A stretch of 64,000 bases of DNA from Oceanobacillus manasiensis (GTDB lineage Bacteria > Bacillota > Bacilli > Bacillales > Amphibacillaceae). Position numbers and translations under genes: made by a program. Below, one piece after another: positions 18,034 through 29,120 of the stretch (positions are counted from its first letter, which is position 1; every line of letters starts with the position of its first letter). Location: positions 806,001-870,000 of the forward strand of contig NZ_CCDL010000001.1 of NCBI RefSeq assembly GCF_000724085.1, read 5' to 3'. The notes under the pieces are model-generated. The model was not told the DNA's origin, searched no databases, and was given only the letters and a program-made list of their open reading frames with translations.

Positions 18034-18981
18034 ATGAAAAAGATTTTGGTTACAGGGGCTCTAGGCCAAATTGGCTCTGAGCTCTTAGGGGAATTACGTG
18101 CGACCTATGGCACCGATCACGTTATTGGTACAGATATTCGGGAAGCGGAAGGAAGCCACAATGACGGCCCTTTTGAGGTCGTTGATGTAACGAATGCAGA
18201 GCGTCTCCATGAGGTAGCAAAAGCTCACAATGTGGATACGATTATGCATTTGGCTGCATTGTTGTCAGCGAAAGCTGAAGTATATCCTAAAGTGGCGTGG
18301 GATATCAATATGGGAGGGCTAGTTAATGCCCTTGAGGTGGCGCGTGAACTAGACTTACAGTTTTTCACACCAAGTTCAATTGGTGCATTTGGACCTTCTA
18401 CACCAAAAGATAATACGCCGCAGGACACGCTTCAGCGTCCAACTACGATGTATGGAGTTAATAAGGTAGCAGGAGAGTTGTTAGCTGATTACTACTATCA
18501 CCGTTTTGGAGTAGATACTCGCGGCGTCCGTTTTCCTGGGTTGATTTCTTATGTTACCCCGCCTGGTGGTGGTACAACTGATTACGCTGTGGAAATCTAC
18601 TATGAAGCAATTAAAAATAAAGCATATCGCTCTTATATAGGTGAAGGTACAAAAATGGATATGATGTACATGCCGGATGCTTTAAAAGCAATTATTAACC
18701 TAATGGAAGCAGATCCAGTTAACCTAGAGCATCGCAATGCCTTTAATATATCTGCAATATCTGCTGCGCCAGAAGACTTTGAAACAGCGATACAAAAACA
18801 TATCCCAGATTTTAAATTAAGCTATGATGTTGATCCGGTTCGGCAAAATATTGCCAACAGTTGGCCTAACAGCATAGATTCTTCTGTTGCCACAAAAGAA
18901 TGGGGCTTTAAAGCAAAATACGATATTGATAGAATGACTAAGGAAATGTTAGAAAAAGTAGAACAAAAGCTAGTAAAATAA
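18034..18981 (+). CDS. tdh: L-threonine 3-dehydrogenase, NAD-epimerase (short-chain) type
   Basis: This protein of about 315 residues has an N-terminal Rossmann motif, [11 protein letters not shown], and the extended-SDR catalytic pair YGVNKVAGE (Tyr and Lys about 4 apart) with a preceding serine in [10 protein letters not shown]. It belongs to the epimerase-type threonine dehydrogenases and oxidises L-threonine to 2-amino-3-oxobutyrate, the substrate of the upstream kbl product. An in-frame ATG exists at 18028, but GGAG at 18021-18024 is only 3 bases from it and 9 bases from the ATG at 18034, which also matches the usual [11 protein letters not shown] beginning. A strong terminator closes the operon. 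Confidence 0.93.
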   Translation: MKKILVTGALGQIGSELLGELRATYGTDHVIGTDIREAEGSHNDGPFEVVDVTNAERLHEVAKAHNVDTIMHLAALLSAKAEVYPKVAWDINMGGLVNALEVARELDLQFFTPSSIGAFGPSTPKDNTPQDTLQRPTTMYGVNKVAGELLADYYYHRFGVDTRGVRFPGLISYVTPPGGGTTDYAVEIYYEAIKNKAYRSYIGEGTKMDMMYMPDALKAIINLMEADPVNLEHRNAFNISAISAAPEDFETAIQKHIPDFKLSYDVDPVRQNIANSWPNSIDSSVATKEWGFKAKYDIDRMTKEMLEKVEQKLVK

Positions 18982-18997
18982 TAATATATTTAAGCAA

Positions 18998-19037
18998 GAC
19001 CCTGAGAGTTAGACATTAACTTTCAGGGTCTTTTTTT
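18998..19037 (+). terminator. Terminator of the kbl-tdh operon
   Basis: GACCCTGAGAGTTA pairs with TAACTTTCAGGGTC over a 5-base loop, followed by TTTTTTT. Confidence 0.9.
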
Positions 19038-19133
19038 ATTTGAGATATTATAATAGCGTCATAATGGAAAGGGAAATAACGACAAATGGGAGGTGGAGTT
19101 AAAAAGATATAGGTCCTTAGAGGTGACATATAA

Positions 19134-19190
19134 ATAAAAAAAGCTAAACCATTCGAATTAAAACGATAACCGTTCGAATTAGTTTAGCTT
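19134..19190 (-). terminator. Terminator of the ABC-F gene
   Basis: Read on the minus strand, AAGCTAAAC and ATTCGAA segments pair with TTCGAAT and GTTTAGCTT, followed by TTTTTTATTTATA. It lies about 60 bases after the ABC-F stop. Confidence 0.85.
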
Positions 19191-19248
19191 CCCATATCAA
19201 ATGAAGTAATCAGTTAAGAAAATACTGAATGCCTTTTTAGAAATTCAA

Positions 19249-20907
<1,659 letters not shown>

Positions 20908-21084
20908 TCACAGTTAGATTACGGTATTTAAGTGGTTTCGTCAATGTATAACAAGCATATATTATAATAAGAAGTAATCTTTTCAAAAAATTTACTTGTA
21001 TAATTGTTCGTTTTTTGCAATAGTAGATTAAAAGGGTTAATAAAATAAGTGTCCTAATATATATAGAGAAAAAGGAAAAAGAGT

Positions 21085-21732
21085 ATGAAAGGGGGGACTA
21101 ACTTGCAAGAGAAAACGATTTATCTGCTGTTTACCGACACAGGTACTTACCTGGCAAAGGCGATAAACTTTTGTACAAGGCAATCATTAAATCATGTTTC
21201 TATTTCTTTAGATGGAGAACTGAATGAAGTATATAGCTTTGGGAGAAAACGGCCCAAAAACCCTTTTATTGGTGGGTTTGTTAAAGAAGACATAACCAGT
21301 GAATTTCTAAAAAACTCACATTGTGCGGTTTATAGCTGCAATATTTCTGCACAGGAGTGCGAACAAATTAGGGAAAATATAAAAGAAATTGAAGCGAAGA
21401 AAGACGATTATCGTTATAATTTCATTGGGCTATTTGGTGTACTACTTCGCATAAAAATAAATCGAAAAAATGCCCTGTTTTGCTCTCAATTTGTGGCGAA
21501 CGTGCTACAGGGTCTACAAACAATCCAGGTAGAGAAACCATCCTATTTTATAAAACCTGGTGACTTACGAACGCTGGAAGGAATGCAATTAATATACCAA
21601 GGCAAGCTCGAACATTATCCACGTCATTTAATGAAACAGGATAAAACCTTAGTAACTGGAACACAGACAGTACAGAAGCAATCATTTATTTTTCTATTAT
21701 CTTCTAAAGTTAAACGATTTGTTATTAGATAA
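21085..21732 (+). CDS. Permuted papain-like (YiiX/NlpC-P60 related) cysteine hydrolase, putative
   Basis: The 215-aa protein has no signal peptide. A conserved NHVSIS segment (about 36-41) supplies a candidate catalytic His, and FCSQFVANVL (about 136-145) a candidate Cys. This His-before-Cys order is that of the circularly permuted papain fold of the YaeF/YiiX group. The substrate could be a lipid, amide or peptide bond and is unknown. Another possible start at TTG 21103 (LQEKTIYLLFTD) follows the AAAGGGGGG stretch, so the first 6 residues are uncertain. The gene stands alone, with a weak terminator behind it. Confidence 0.65.
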   Translation: MKGGTNLQEKTIYLLFTDTGTYLAKAINFCTRQSLNHVSISLDGELNEVYSFGRKRPKNPFIGGFVKEDITSEFLKNSHCAVYSCNISAQECEQIRENIKEIEAKKDDYRYNFIGLFGVLLRIKINRKNALFCSQFVANVLQGLQTIQVEKPSYFIKPGDLRTLEGMQLIYQGKLEHYPRHLMKQDKTLVTGTQTVQKQSFIFLLSSKVKRFVIR

Positions 21733-21757
21733 AAACGGGCTTAGGCTCGTTTTTTTA
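21731..21757 (+). terminator. Short terminator after the papain-like gene
   Basis: AAAACGGGC pairs with GCTCGTTTT over a short loop and is followed by TTT. The stem is short, so it is a modest call. Confidence 0.55.
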
Positions 21758-21798
21758 GTGGGGAGGGAAAGTCCCTTGTAACTTTCCCTGAAAGCAAG

Positions 21799-22434
21799 TT
21801 AGTCAATTCCTAAGGTTCGATAAGGGATGCGAATACGGAAAGCAAGATTATTTGCTTCAAGATCTATATGTTCAACACCAACTTCAAAATTACTTCGGAT
21901 ATCCATTTCTGTTACAGCAACATAAATCTCTTCCTCTGCTGGATTAACGGTAACCCAGTCAGGCATAGGGAGATACTTCCCGATATATTCCATAATTTTT
22001 TTATTCGGTAATTCAAGAAGTCCAATAGATATTGATTTTTGTTTTAGTATAATGTCTCCATTTTCCTGTACTAATGGCTCAAGATGTGCAGAGAGAGGAA
22101 CTGTTGAGGAAAACACTGGAAGCTCTCCTATAAGGTGAACATCCTCATCTAATTCAATTCGATATTGGTGCCTTGTACCTTCCAGCAACTGTTCTGTATA
22201 AGCATTCACTAGATCATTTAAATTTTGTTTCGTGGTTCTAACTACAAACTCTGAACTTTCATCCTGAGGAGTAGCTTCATTTTCCGGGTAGGAAACATTA
22301 TCTGGAACTGGCCAGAAAATAAGAGCAAGGAAGATAATTACCACAGCAATATTCAACACCAATAAGCCGAAAAATAACTTTTTCCATTTACTTTTTATTT
22401 TTCGACGTTCTTTTCTATCTGTCATGTTATTCAT
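21799..22434 (-). CDS. ypmS: YpmS family protein (DUF2140)
   Basis: The 211-aa protein has a basic N-terminus, one membrane anchor (about residues 20-42) and an extracytoplasmic DUF2140 domain. The segment TKQNLNDLVNAYTEQLL and the later SISIGLLELPNKKIMEYI and WVTVNPAEEEIYV blocks match YpmS of B. subtilis. Function is unknown; it is a membrane-tethered protein regularly encoded after ypmR. Its start overlaps the ypmR stop by 4 bases (ATGA), so the two are translationally coupled. Confidence 0.88.
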   Translation of the reverse strand: MNNMTDRKERRKIKSKWKKLFFGLLVLNIAVVIIFLALIFWPVPDNVSYPENEATPQDESSEFVVRTTKQNLNDLVNAYTEQLLEGTRHQYRIELDEDVHLIGELPVFSSTVPLSAHLEPLVQENGDIILKQKSISIGLLELPNKKIMEYIGKYLPMPDWVTVNPAEEEIYVAVTEMDIRSNFEVGVEHIDLEANNLAFRIRIPYRTLGID

Positions 22435-23342
22435 CCTTCTTCTCTAGTTAAATAATCAAGAACCCTTTGCGCCATTAGTTTGTACCCCCTGTCGTTAGGG
22501 TGGAAATTATCTTCAGCAAACAGATTGGCTTCATCACCTTCGAATAGATCTGTTGTTGGGATAAACGTTGAATTTTCTTGCTCTTCTGCAATCATTTGGC
22601 TCGTTTCATTCCACTCTTCAACAATCATACTGAGTTCTTTAATCTCTTGAAAGTATTTGCTGAAAGGGTCATAAAAGCCTAGCAAGTATACTTGTGATTT
22701 AGGGCTTATCTCGTGAATTCTTGTAAAGATTTTCCTTAATCTATCTTCATACGTCGCGCGAGCTTCATCAAAATCTTCCATTTTTAGGTTGGAAAAGTTC
22801 TCTTTTACCACCTGCATAATATCATTTGCACCGATCGTAATGAGCACGATGTCTGCTTGATGAATGGAATCAACTACTTCAGGATCCTCCAATCTCGAAA
22901 GCAGTTGGTCCGAACGGTTGCCGCGTATACCAAGGTTATCAAAGGATACCAGTTCCTCTTCCTGGTTTATGGCACGGTCCAAGATGCCTACATAACCGCC
23001 TTGCTCGTTTTTCGAGCCGACCCCCTGTGTAAGTGAATCTCCAATGGCTGTTACTTGGGACTTTCTTAAGGAAAAGAAGTCCATTGTATTTTCTACAACA
23101 TTAACAACAATCTCTGTAAGGGGTCTCTGTTCTGCTTCATCAGTTGACTCTTGTTCAGCTTGCTCTTCTTCTTCTTCTTGTGCTTTTTCGAGTTCCTCGG
23201 TTTCGTCCTCAGATGGTTCGTTTTCCATAATGGTAACATCTTTAAACTGGGAGTTTGGTTGGTAAGAATACAGTATCGAAATGCCAATACCAAGAATAAG
23301 GATACATAGCAAAATCAGTATTATAAGGTTTCGTTTTTTCAT
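22431..23342 (-). CDS. ypmR: Membrane-anchored SGNH/GDSL lipase-esterase (YpmR)
   Basis: The 303-aa protein has an N-terminal membrane anchor (residues 7-26) and a long acidic linker rich in Glu (about 38-75). The SGNH hydrolase domain shows the catalytic-serine block VTAIGDSLTQGVG near residue 97, block II NLGIRGNRSDQL, block III ITIGANDIM with the Gly and Asn, and block V DNFHPNDRGY with the catalytic Asp and His. It should hydrolyse an ester on the outer face of the membrane; the substrate is unknown. It matches B. subtilis YpmR and is followed by ypmS in the same order as there. Confidence 0.9.
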   Translation of the reverse strand: MKKRNLIILILLCILILGIGISILYSYQPNSQFKDVTIMENEPSEDETEELEKAQEEEEEQAEQESTDEAEQRPLTEIVVNVVENTMDFFSLRKSQVTAIGDSLTQGVGSKNEQGGYVGILDRAINQEEELVSFDNLGIRGNRSDQLLSRLEDPEVVDSIHQADIVLITIGANDIMQVVKENFSNLKMEDFDEARATYEDRLRKIFTRIHEISPKSQVYLLGFYDPFSKYFQEIKELSMIVEEWNETSQMIAEEQENSTFIPTTDLFEGDEANLFAEDNFHPNDRGYKLMAQRVLDYLTREEG

Positions 23343-23667
23343 GAATATCCCACACCTAAGTTGTTTTAGTTTATTCCGCTTGTAAGGGGAAGAAAAATCC
23401 AGAATGTTTGTTGGGTTTATATTATCTTATGCAACACAGGCCTGTATTACATGTTGTCAGGCTCGTACTTCTAGATTATCAACCCAAATTATCTCATGAA
23501 TCCCGTCATTTAGGAAGGGTACAACTTTATTTATACCTTATGTAGGAGTACTAGGTTAAAAGATCAATTGATTTTTAGATAAACTCACATTCGTTCATTT
23601 TTTAGTGCATGTCAACTTTCTTATACTCAGGTCCTCTTGCTAAGAATTTTTACATTCTGAACGAGCA
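23343..23667. other. Intergenic region between ypmR and the metX terminator
   Basis: I found no open frame with a ribosome binding site on either strand and no clear hairpin. It must hold the promoter of the ypmR-ypmS pair on the minus strand, but no convincing -35/-10 pair was identified. Confidence 0.4.
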
Positions 23668-23695
23668 AAGAAAAATCGCCTTTTAAAAAGGCGAT
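23668..23695 (-). terminator. Terminator of the metY-metX operon
   Basis: On the minus strand ATCGCCTTTT pairs with AAAAGGCGAT and is followed by TTTTCTTT, about 80 bases after the metX stop. A second small hairpin CCCAAC/GTTGGG near 23727-23742 lies between. Confidence 0.75.
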
Positions 23696-23772
23696 ATGTG
23701 AAAGGAAAGGTTATATTTATTTTTCCCAACTTCGGTTGGGGATAAACCTGTTTTTTCTGCTAAATATATTAT

Positions 23773-24819
23773 TTAACCATTTAAGAATTGTTCCACTTCT
23801 GGACCCCATTTGGGGAACTCTGTTAGAAAACCATCATGGCCAAAATCTGTTTCTACATGTACATAGCTTCCGTTTACTACTTCTCCTGCGAATTTCTTCA
23901 TAAAAGAAGGTTCAAAAATTAAATCCCGATCGTAGCTTATTGCAAGAATGGGCAGTGTAATGTTACGTGCTGCAGCCTCCCATCCGCCCCTGTCTTTTCC
24001 AATATCATGGTCGTTCATTGCTCTTAGCAATGTAAGATAGCTATTTGCATCAAATCTTTCTGTCAGTTTTTTTCCCTGATGATCCAAATAGGCGTTCACG
24101 TCATATTTACTTTTACTGCTTTTTCGTTCAAAACGCTCGTTAAATAACGCCGCACTTCTATAGGTGACCATGCCAACCATTCGAGCAATTTCCAATCCTT
24201 TTAAATCGGTATTTGATATATAATTGCCATTATCCCAAGCGCTATCCTGTATAATCGACGTTTCAGCAATATGGTTGTAAGCAATCCCGTAATCTGAATA
24301 GACAGGAGTTGAAGCAAGAACAATAATTTTATCCATTATATTTGGGTAAAGAATTCCCCACTCCATCGCTTGCATCCCACCAAGAGAACCGCCCATTACA
24401 GCAGCTAGATGTTGTATACCCAGTTTCTTTAAAGCATTTTGTTGTGCGTGCACCATATCCCTTACGGTAATATGGGGGAAATGGCTCCGATATGGCAAAT
24501 TGGTTCTCTTATTATTCGTAGTAGGCCCTGTAGAACCATGACAACCTCCAAGTACATTAAAGGTCAATACTTGATAGGCTTCCGTATCCACATAATTTCC
24601 TTCGCCAATAAGCCCGTTCCACCAGCCGGGTTGGTGATCGGTTCCAATGGTATGCTGGTTCCCTGTTAAGGCATGGCAAACAAGGATGACTGGGGCGCCC
24701 TCTGGACCAGAAATCTCGTAGTGTAGAGAAACATCTTCAAGTAGCTCCCCAGAAGTAAGGAGAAGTGTCCCTATGGCGATTTCCCCAGTTTTGGGGATGG
24801 TTTTTTGTGAATTCGTCAT
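23773..24819 (-). CDS. metX: Homoserine O-acetyltransferase
   Basis: The alpha/beta-hydrolase-fold enzyme of about 348 residues transfers an acetyl group from acetyl-CoA to L-homoserine. The nucleophile elbow GGSLGGMQAMEWG carries the catalytic serine, with the catalytic Asp in ISYDRDLIF and the His in DFGHDGFL near the C-terminus. NVLGGCHGSTGP and ITVRDMVHAQ are typical MetX segments. The ATG at 24819 follows GGAGG with 7 bases spacing; the longer frame from 24876 lacks a binding site. It lies 92 bases downstream of metY with no terminator between, so both are under the SAM riboswitch. O-acetylhomoserine made here is the substrate of MetY. Confidence 0.95.
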   Translation of the reverse strand: MTNSQKTIPKTGEIAIGTLLLTSGELLEDVSLHYEISGPEGAPVILVCHALTGNQHTIGTDHQPGWWNGLIGEGNYVDTEAYQVLTFNVLGGCHGSTGPTTNNKRTNLPYRSHFPHITVRDMVHAQQNALKKLGIQHLAAVMGGSLGGMQAMEWGILYPNIMDKIIVLASTPVYSDYGIAYNHIAETSIIQDSAWDNGNYISNTDLKGLEIARMVGMVTYRSAALFNERFERKSSKSKYDVNAYLDHQGKKLTERFDANSYLTLLRAMNDHDIGKDRGGWEAAARNITLPILAISYDRDLIFEPSFMKKFAGEVVNGSYVHVETDFGHDGFLTEFPKWGPEVEQFLNG

Positions 24820-24911
24820 AAAACATCCTCCTTCTATCTGTGGAGTTAGGCCCCCACGACAATCCCCGTTTTTCAATAACTTTATTTGTTTCTTCTAAGC
24901 AAATTTTATCG

Positions 24912-26660
24912 TCATGCGCCAGCAGTCACGGTTTCCGGAAGACCCTCTCGTAAGCGGATTATTTCCTCAAATGGATGGCGTCCAGAGACTGTAACAATTC
25001 CAGTGGCCTTAGCATTTTCAATAAGCTGTGTATTATCTTCAGATCCTCGGACCCATAAGATACCGCTTTGCTTGTTGATAAGTTGTTCTAAGGTATCAGA
25101 AGGGAGGCGGTGGTCATCAACATAGACAGCATCAACCTGATATGGTACATCGGATAAACGAGTATAATATTGTGTTCCCTCGTTTACCTCATCTTGAATT
25201 ACTGCAACTAGGAAACCAAAAGATCTTAATTGTTGAATTGTCTTGTCTGTTTCTATATTGATTTCTGCCCTATATACAGCGATTGCCTTCTGTCTTACAG
25301 TTCCATTACTTCGATCAAATGGGGATCGTACAAGCCATTCAATCGCATCATCTTCTGTAGGGCGATGGCTCGTTGTCTTGCCAGCAGCTTGGTTAATTGC
25401 ATCATCCAGGCTGCTGAGTAAGTCAGATGGCGCTTCGAGGCCAATAGATAAACGAATGAGTCCCTCAGACACCCCAGCACTCTCCAACTCCTCTGGGTTT
25501 AGCTGTTGGTGTGTAGTCGAAGCAGGGTGGATGATTAAAGATTTCGCATCTCCTACGTTTGCCACATGAGACCAAAGAGATATAGAGTCAATCAGCTTAC
25601 GGCCAGCTTCACGGCCGCCTTTAATGCCGAACGTAATAATGGATCCAAAACCGTCCTTTAGGTACTTCTTCGCGAGCTGGTGGGACGGGTGGTTTTGTAA
25701 TCCCGGAAAATTCACCCATTCAACAGCAGGATGATCTTCTAAAAAGGTAGCAATTTCTTTTGCATTGTTCGTATGTCTTTCTATCCTTAAGTGCAATGTC
25801 TCTAATCCTTGCAATAACAAAAAGGCATTTTGAGGGCTTAAGCAAGCTCCGATATCACGTAAGAGTTGAACACGTAATTTTGTTGCATAAGCAGCTGCCC
25901 CAACATCAATAAAGCGTAGCCCATTATAACTTTCCTGCGGTTCAGTAAAGTCATTAAAGCGTTCATTGTTCCAATCAAAGCGTCCACCATCTACCACAAC
26001 TCCACCAATCGTAGTACCGTGACCTCCGATCCATTTTGTAGCAGAATGGACAACGACATCAGCCCCCCAAGTTAAAGGCTTGGTTAGATAAGGTGCAAAA
26101 GTATTATCTATAATAAGTGGAATTCCATGCTGATGGGCAATTGATGAGATAGCTTCTACATCAAGAATATTTAGACTCGGATTCGTAATGGTTTCTCCGA
26201 AAATGGCTTTTGTCTTGTCTGTTATCGCATTCTCGATCTCTTCTATGTTGGTCCCGTCAACAAACTTTACTGTTATACCATAGCGCGGAAGCGTGTGTGC
26301 GAATAAGTTATAGGTTCCTCCATATAGATTGCTGTCTGCGATTATTTCATCACCAGCACCTGCAATATTTAAGATAGCAAAGGTTATGGCAGCCATACCT
26401 GATGAGGTAGCCACTGCAGCAACACCATCTTCTAATTGAGCGATTCGTTGTTCGAACACATCAACCGTTGGGTTACCAATCCGTGAATAAATGTTTCCGG
26501 CCTCTGTTAAACCGAATAAATTTTGTGCATGCTCCGTATCACGAAATGTATAAGAGGTTGTTTGATAAATGGGAACGGCTCTAGCACCAGTAGTTGGATC
26601 TGGCACCTGCCCTCCGTGAAGTAAAACTGTTTCATCCTGTTGGAAATTAAATGTTGACAT
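24912..26660 (-). CDS. metY: O-acetylhomoserine sulfhydrylase fused to a CoA-binding-like domain
   Basis: The 582-aa protein has a standard MetY domain at about 1-430. This Cys/Met-metabolism PLP enzyme makes homocysteine from O-acetylhomoserine and sulfide. The PLP lysine lies in HSATKWIGGHGT, with YSRIGNPTVD and SSGMAAITFA as further family motifs. MetY proteins usually end near residue 430. Here an extra 140-150 residues follow, with segments (LSDVPYQVDAVYVDD, SGILWVRGSEDNT, GIVTVSGRHPFEEI) that align with the small Rossmann CoA_binding_2 domain (YccU type), though its glycine-rich loop is not preserved. The ATG at 26660 has GGAGG 7 bases upstream. A SAM-I riboswitch lies upstream and metX follows. 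Confidence 0.93.
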   Translation of the reverse strand: MSTFNFQQDETVLLHGGQVPDPTTGARAVPIYQTTSYTFRDTEHAQNLFGLTEAGNIYSRIGNPTVDVFEQRIAQLEDGVAAVATSSGMAAITFAILNIAGAGDEIIADSNLYGGTYNLFAHTLPRYGITVKFVDGTNIEEIENAITDKTKAIFGETITNPSLNILDVEAISSIAHQHGIPLIIDNTFAPYLTKPLTWGADVVVHSATKWIGGHGTTIGGVVVDGGRFDWNNERFNDFTEPQESYNGLRFIDVGAAAYATKLRVQLLRDIGACLSPQNAFLLLQGLETLHLRIERHTNNAKEIATFLEDHPAVEWVNFPGLQNHPSHQLAKKYLKDGFGSIITFGIKGGREAGRKLIDSISLWSHVANVGDAKSLIIHPASTTHQQLNPEELESAGVSEGLIRLSIGLEAPSDLLSSLDDAINQAAGKTTSHRPTEDDAIEWLVRSPFDRSNGTVRQKAIAVYRAEINIETDKTIQQLRSFGFLVAVIQDEVNEGTQYYTRLSDVPYQVDAVYVDDHRLPSDTLEQLINKQSGILWVRGSEDNTQLIENAKATGIVTVSGRHPFEEIIRLREGLPETVTAGA

Positions 26661-26756
26661 GGGAATTCCTCCTTTTGAATGTAAACTGCCAGTCAACTGC
26701 TTTAAAAAGCAAGACTGCAGGTTTGCAGTAACTGGTCTGGAGGAGGAGGGGAGAAT

Positions 26757-26923
26757 ATAAAAAGCCCTCTTCCTAAGAAGAGGGCGTAAGATCCACGTTC
26801 CTCCTCTTATCTTCCAGATCCATCATGATCTGTAGGATTTAGCACCATCGGAAGCAAACTAAGTTTGCTTTCAGGTTGCCGGGCTTCGCAGGGCCTATTC
26901 CCTCCACCGCTCTTGATAAGAGA
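26757..26923 (-). promoter_or_regulatory. SAM-I (S-box) riboswitch controlling metY-metX
   Basis: On the minus strand the sequence runs CTCTTATCAAGAGCGGTGGA, then a conserved GGCCCTGCGAAGCCCGGCAA block, GGTGCTAAATCCTACAG, and GATAAGAG, which closes the P1 stem with the first bases. This is the S-box consensus. The expression platform is GCCCTCTTCTTAGGAAGAGGGC plus a T tract (26757-26785). High S-adenosylmethionine would stabilise P1 and let this terminator form, shutting off metY-metX. Confidence 0.95.
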
Positions 26924-26944
26924 TTAAATTTTTAAATTATTCAC

Positions 26945-26974
26945 ATTATATAATCTGTGTTACAGCATTGTCAA
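26945..26974 (-). promoter_or_regulatory. Sigma-A promoter of the SAM riboswitch-metYX transcript
   Basis: On the minus strand a perfect TTGACA (26974-26969) is followed after 18 bases by a perfect TATAAT (26950-26945). It lies about 20 bases before the first riboswitch stem. Confidence 0.8.
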
Positions 26975-26997
26975 CAGTTTTTTGGTTTCAGATAAAA

Positions 26998-27040
26998 GAA
27001 ACCCACCTTTAGCAATTTTTACATCGCTAGGTGGGTTTCT
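26998..27040 (-). terminator. Terminator of the opp operon
   Basis: GAAACCCACCT and AGGTGGGTTTC pair around a loop that contains a second small stem (TAGC/GCTA). On the minus strand it is followed by TTTTATC. It lies 44 bases after the oppF stop. Confidence 0.85.
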
Positions 27041-27083
27041 GATTTTAGTACGGTACGTTTAGCATCAAGCCCAGTAAAATATT

Positions 27084-28094
27084 TTATACTGGTTGTAATT
27101 CTCCAGCCATGATCTTTTCCATGTGGTGACAGGCTGCACTATGCCCTTCTTGCATATGATCCAAATTACGCAACTCTGGTACATCCGTTTTACAAAGCTC
27201 TGTTGCAAATGGACACCTTGTATGGAAACGGCAACCAGCTGGTGGATCAATTGGAGAAGGTACATCACCTGTTAGAATAATACGTTCTTTTTTGATTTCA
27301 GGATCTGGTACAGGGATAGCAGACAGCAACGCTTTCGTGTATGGATGCTGTGGGTTATCGAATAGTGACTTTTTATCTGCAATCTCTACAACTTTCCCTA
27401 AATACATTACGATGATTCGGTCAGAGATATGACGTACAACACCAAGGTCATGGGCAATAAAGAAGAACGTTAGATTGAGTTCTTTCTGCAGCTTCTTCAA
27501 TAAGTTTAAGACCTGTGCTTGCACGGATACATCAAGAGCAGATACAGCTTCGTCACAGATAATTAGCTTTGGATCTACTGATAGCGCCCGGGCGATCCCA
27601 ATACGTTGACGTTGTCCACCAGAGAACTCGTGTGGGTACCGGTCAATTTGACCACCATTTAATCCAACTGTTTCGAGGATTTCGATGGCGCGTTGGCGAC
27701 GTTGTTTTCGTGGAACAACATTTTGAATTTCCATTGCCTCTATTAATATTTTTCCAACAGTTTGTCTAGGGTTTAAGGATGCATAAGGATCCTGGAAAAT
27801 AACCTGTAGATCCTTTCGTTTCTTACGCATCTCGCTCTTGCTAAGAGAAAGTAAGTCTGTTCCATCAAATTCGATTGCACCCTCAGTAGGCTCATCCAGG
27901 CGAAGGATAGCACGGCCTGTAGTAGATTTTCCGCAACCTGACTCTCCAACGACGCTTAGTGTTTCTCCTTCATAGATTTCAAAGGATACATCATCTACTG
28001 CTTTAACGTTGTTGACTGTTCTTCCTAGAAATCCGCCTTTGATTGGAAAGTATTGTTTTAAATTATTTACTTTAAGTAGTTCTTTCTTTTGCAT
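27084..28094 (-). CDS. oppF: Oligopeptide ABC transporter ATP-binding protein F
   Basis: The 336-aa ATPase has Walker A GESGCGKST, the signature FSGGQRQR and Walker B LIICDEAVSALD. The C-terminal oligopeptide-transporter extension has cysteines in GCRFHTRCPFATELC, which bind an iron-sulfur cluster in this family. It pairs with the OppD product to power peptide uptake through OppB/OppC. The ATG follows GGAGGTG. Its start overlaps the end of oppD by 23 bases in a different frame. It is last in the operon and followed by a terminator. Dipeptide (Dpp) or App-type substrates cannot be excluded from sequence. Confidence 0.92.
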   Translation of the reverse strand: MQKKELLKVNNLKQYFPIKGGFLGRTVNNVKAVDDVSFEIYEGETLSVVGESGCGKSTTGRAILRLDEPTEGAIEFDGTDLLSLSKSEMRKKRKDLQVIFQDPYASLNPRQTVGKILIEAMEIQNVVPRKQRRQRAIEILETVGLNGGQIDRYPHEFSGGQRQRIGIARALSVDPKLIICDEAVSALDVSVQAQVLNLLKKLQKELNLTFFFIAHDLGVVRHISDRIIVMYLGKVVEIADKKSLFDNPQHPYTKALLSAIPVPDPEIKKERIILTGDVPSPIDPPAGCRFHTRCPFATELCKTDVPELRNLDHMQEGHSAACHHMEKIMAGELQPV

Positions 28095-29094
28095 TTACTT
28101 TCACCTCCGGATCTCCATTCCAGCGATCTGTATAAATCCAACAGCGTACTTCGCCGCCGTCACTTTGTTCATCTAAAGTTGGTAACTCTTCAACACAAAG
28201 GTCTGTCGCAAAAGGACAACGCGGTGCGAAACGGCAACCTTTTGGCATTTCCGAAGCATTCGGCACATTCCCTTTTATAGGTTCAAGTTCCTCTACATCA
28301 ATATCATGTCGTGGAATTGAGTTAAGCAGACCAACTGTATAAGGGTGTTTTGGATTTTTAAATAAAGATTTGACATCCTGGTATTCTACTACCTTTCCGC
28401 CATACATAACCGCAACATAGTCACACGTTTCTGCCACAACCCCCATATCATGGGTGATCATAAGTACAGACATTCCCAAATCTTTTTGTAGGTCGTTTAT
28501 TAATTCAAGAATTTGCGCCTGAATCGTTACATCCAGTGCAGTAGTCGGTTCATCGGCAATTAGCAAATCTGGATTACAAGCTAAAGCCATTGCGATCATT
28601 ACACGCTGTCTCATTCCACCTGATAATTCGTGTGGATATTGATTAATTCGTTGTTCTGGTGAAGGGATACCAACTAGCTTTAAAAGCTCGACCCCTTTTT
28701 TGGTACCACTTTCTTTTCCAAGGCCCTGGTGGACCTTTAACGTTTCTCGTATTTGTTGACCGACAGTATAAACAGGGTTTAAAGATGTCATTGGCTCCTG
28801 AAATATCATGGATATTTCATTACCACGAATGTCACGGATCCTTTTGTCGCTCATTTTTGTAAGATCCTCACCCTTAAAGTTAATTTCCCCACCTTTAATT
28901 CTCCCGGGTTTTTCTAATAATCGGAGAATGGAAAGGGCTGTAATACTTTTACCTGACCCTGATTCTCCCACAATTCCAATCGTTTTCCCTTTTGGTAGTT
29001 TGAAAGAAACCCCGTCTACGGCCTTTACTTCAAAATCATCAAGTTCAAATGAAGTTTTCAAATCTTTAATATCTAAAATGATCTCTTCGCTCAA
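28072..29094 (-). CDS. oppD: Oligopeptide ABC transporter ATP-binding protein D
   Basis: The 340-aa ATPase has Walker [10 protein letters not shown], signature LSGGMRQR, Walker [13 protein letters not shown] and the Cys-rich C-terminal extension ([15 protein letters not shown]). It is the partner of the OppF ATPase. The start codon is TTG at 29094, supported by AGAGGTG 7 bases upstream; the protein begins [11 protein letters not shown] as homologues do. Within the operon it follows oppB with 26 bases between. Confidence 0.92.
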   Translation of the reverse strand: MSEEIILDIKDLKTSFELDDFEVKAVDGVSFKLPKGKTIGIVGESGSGKSITALSILRLLEKPGRIKGGEINFKGEDLTKMSDKRIRDIRGNEISMIFQEPMTSLNPVYTVGQQIRETLKVHQGLGKESGTKKGVELLKLVGIPSPEQRINQYPHELSGGMRQRVMIAMALACNPDLLIADEPTTALDVTIQAQILELINDLQKDLGMSVLMITHDMGVVAETCDYVAVMYGGKVVEYQDVKSLFKNPKHPYTVGLLNSIPRHDIDVEELEPIKGNVPNASEMPKGCRFAPRCPFATDLCVEELPTLDEQSDGGEVRCWIYTDRWNGDPEVKVNAKERTT

Positions 29095-29120
29095 ACGAGT
29101 TCACCTCTCTCATCAATCTA

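Noticed and set aside
19081-19130. Short plus-strand peptide gene after kbl-tdh
   Set aside because: An ATG near GGAGG gives only a few codons before a stop.
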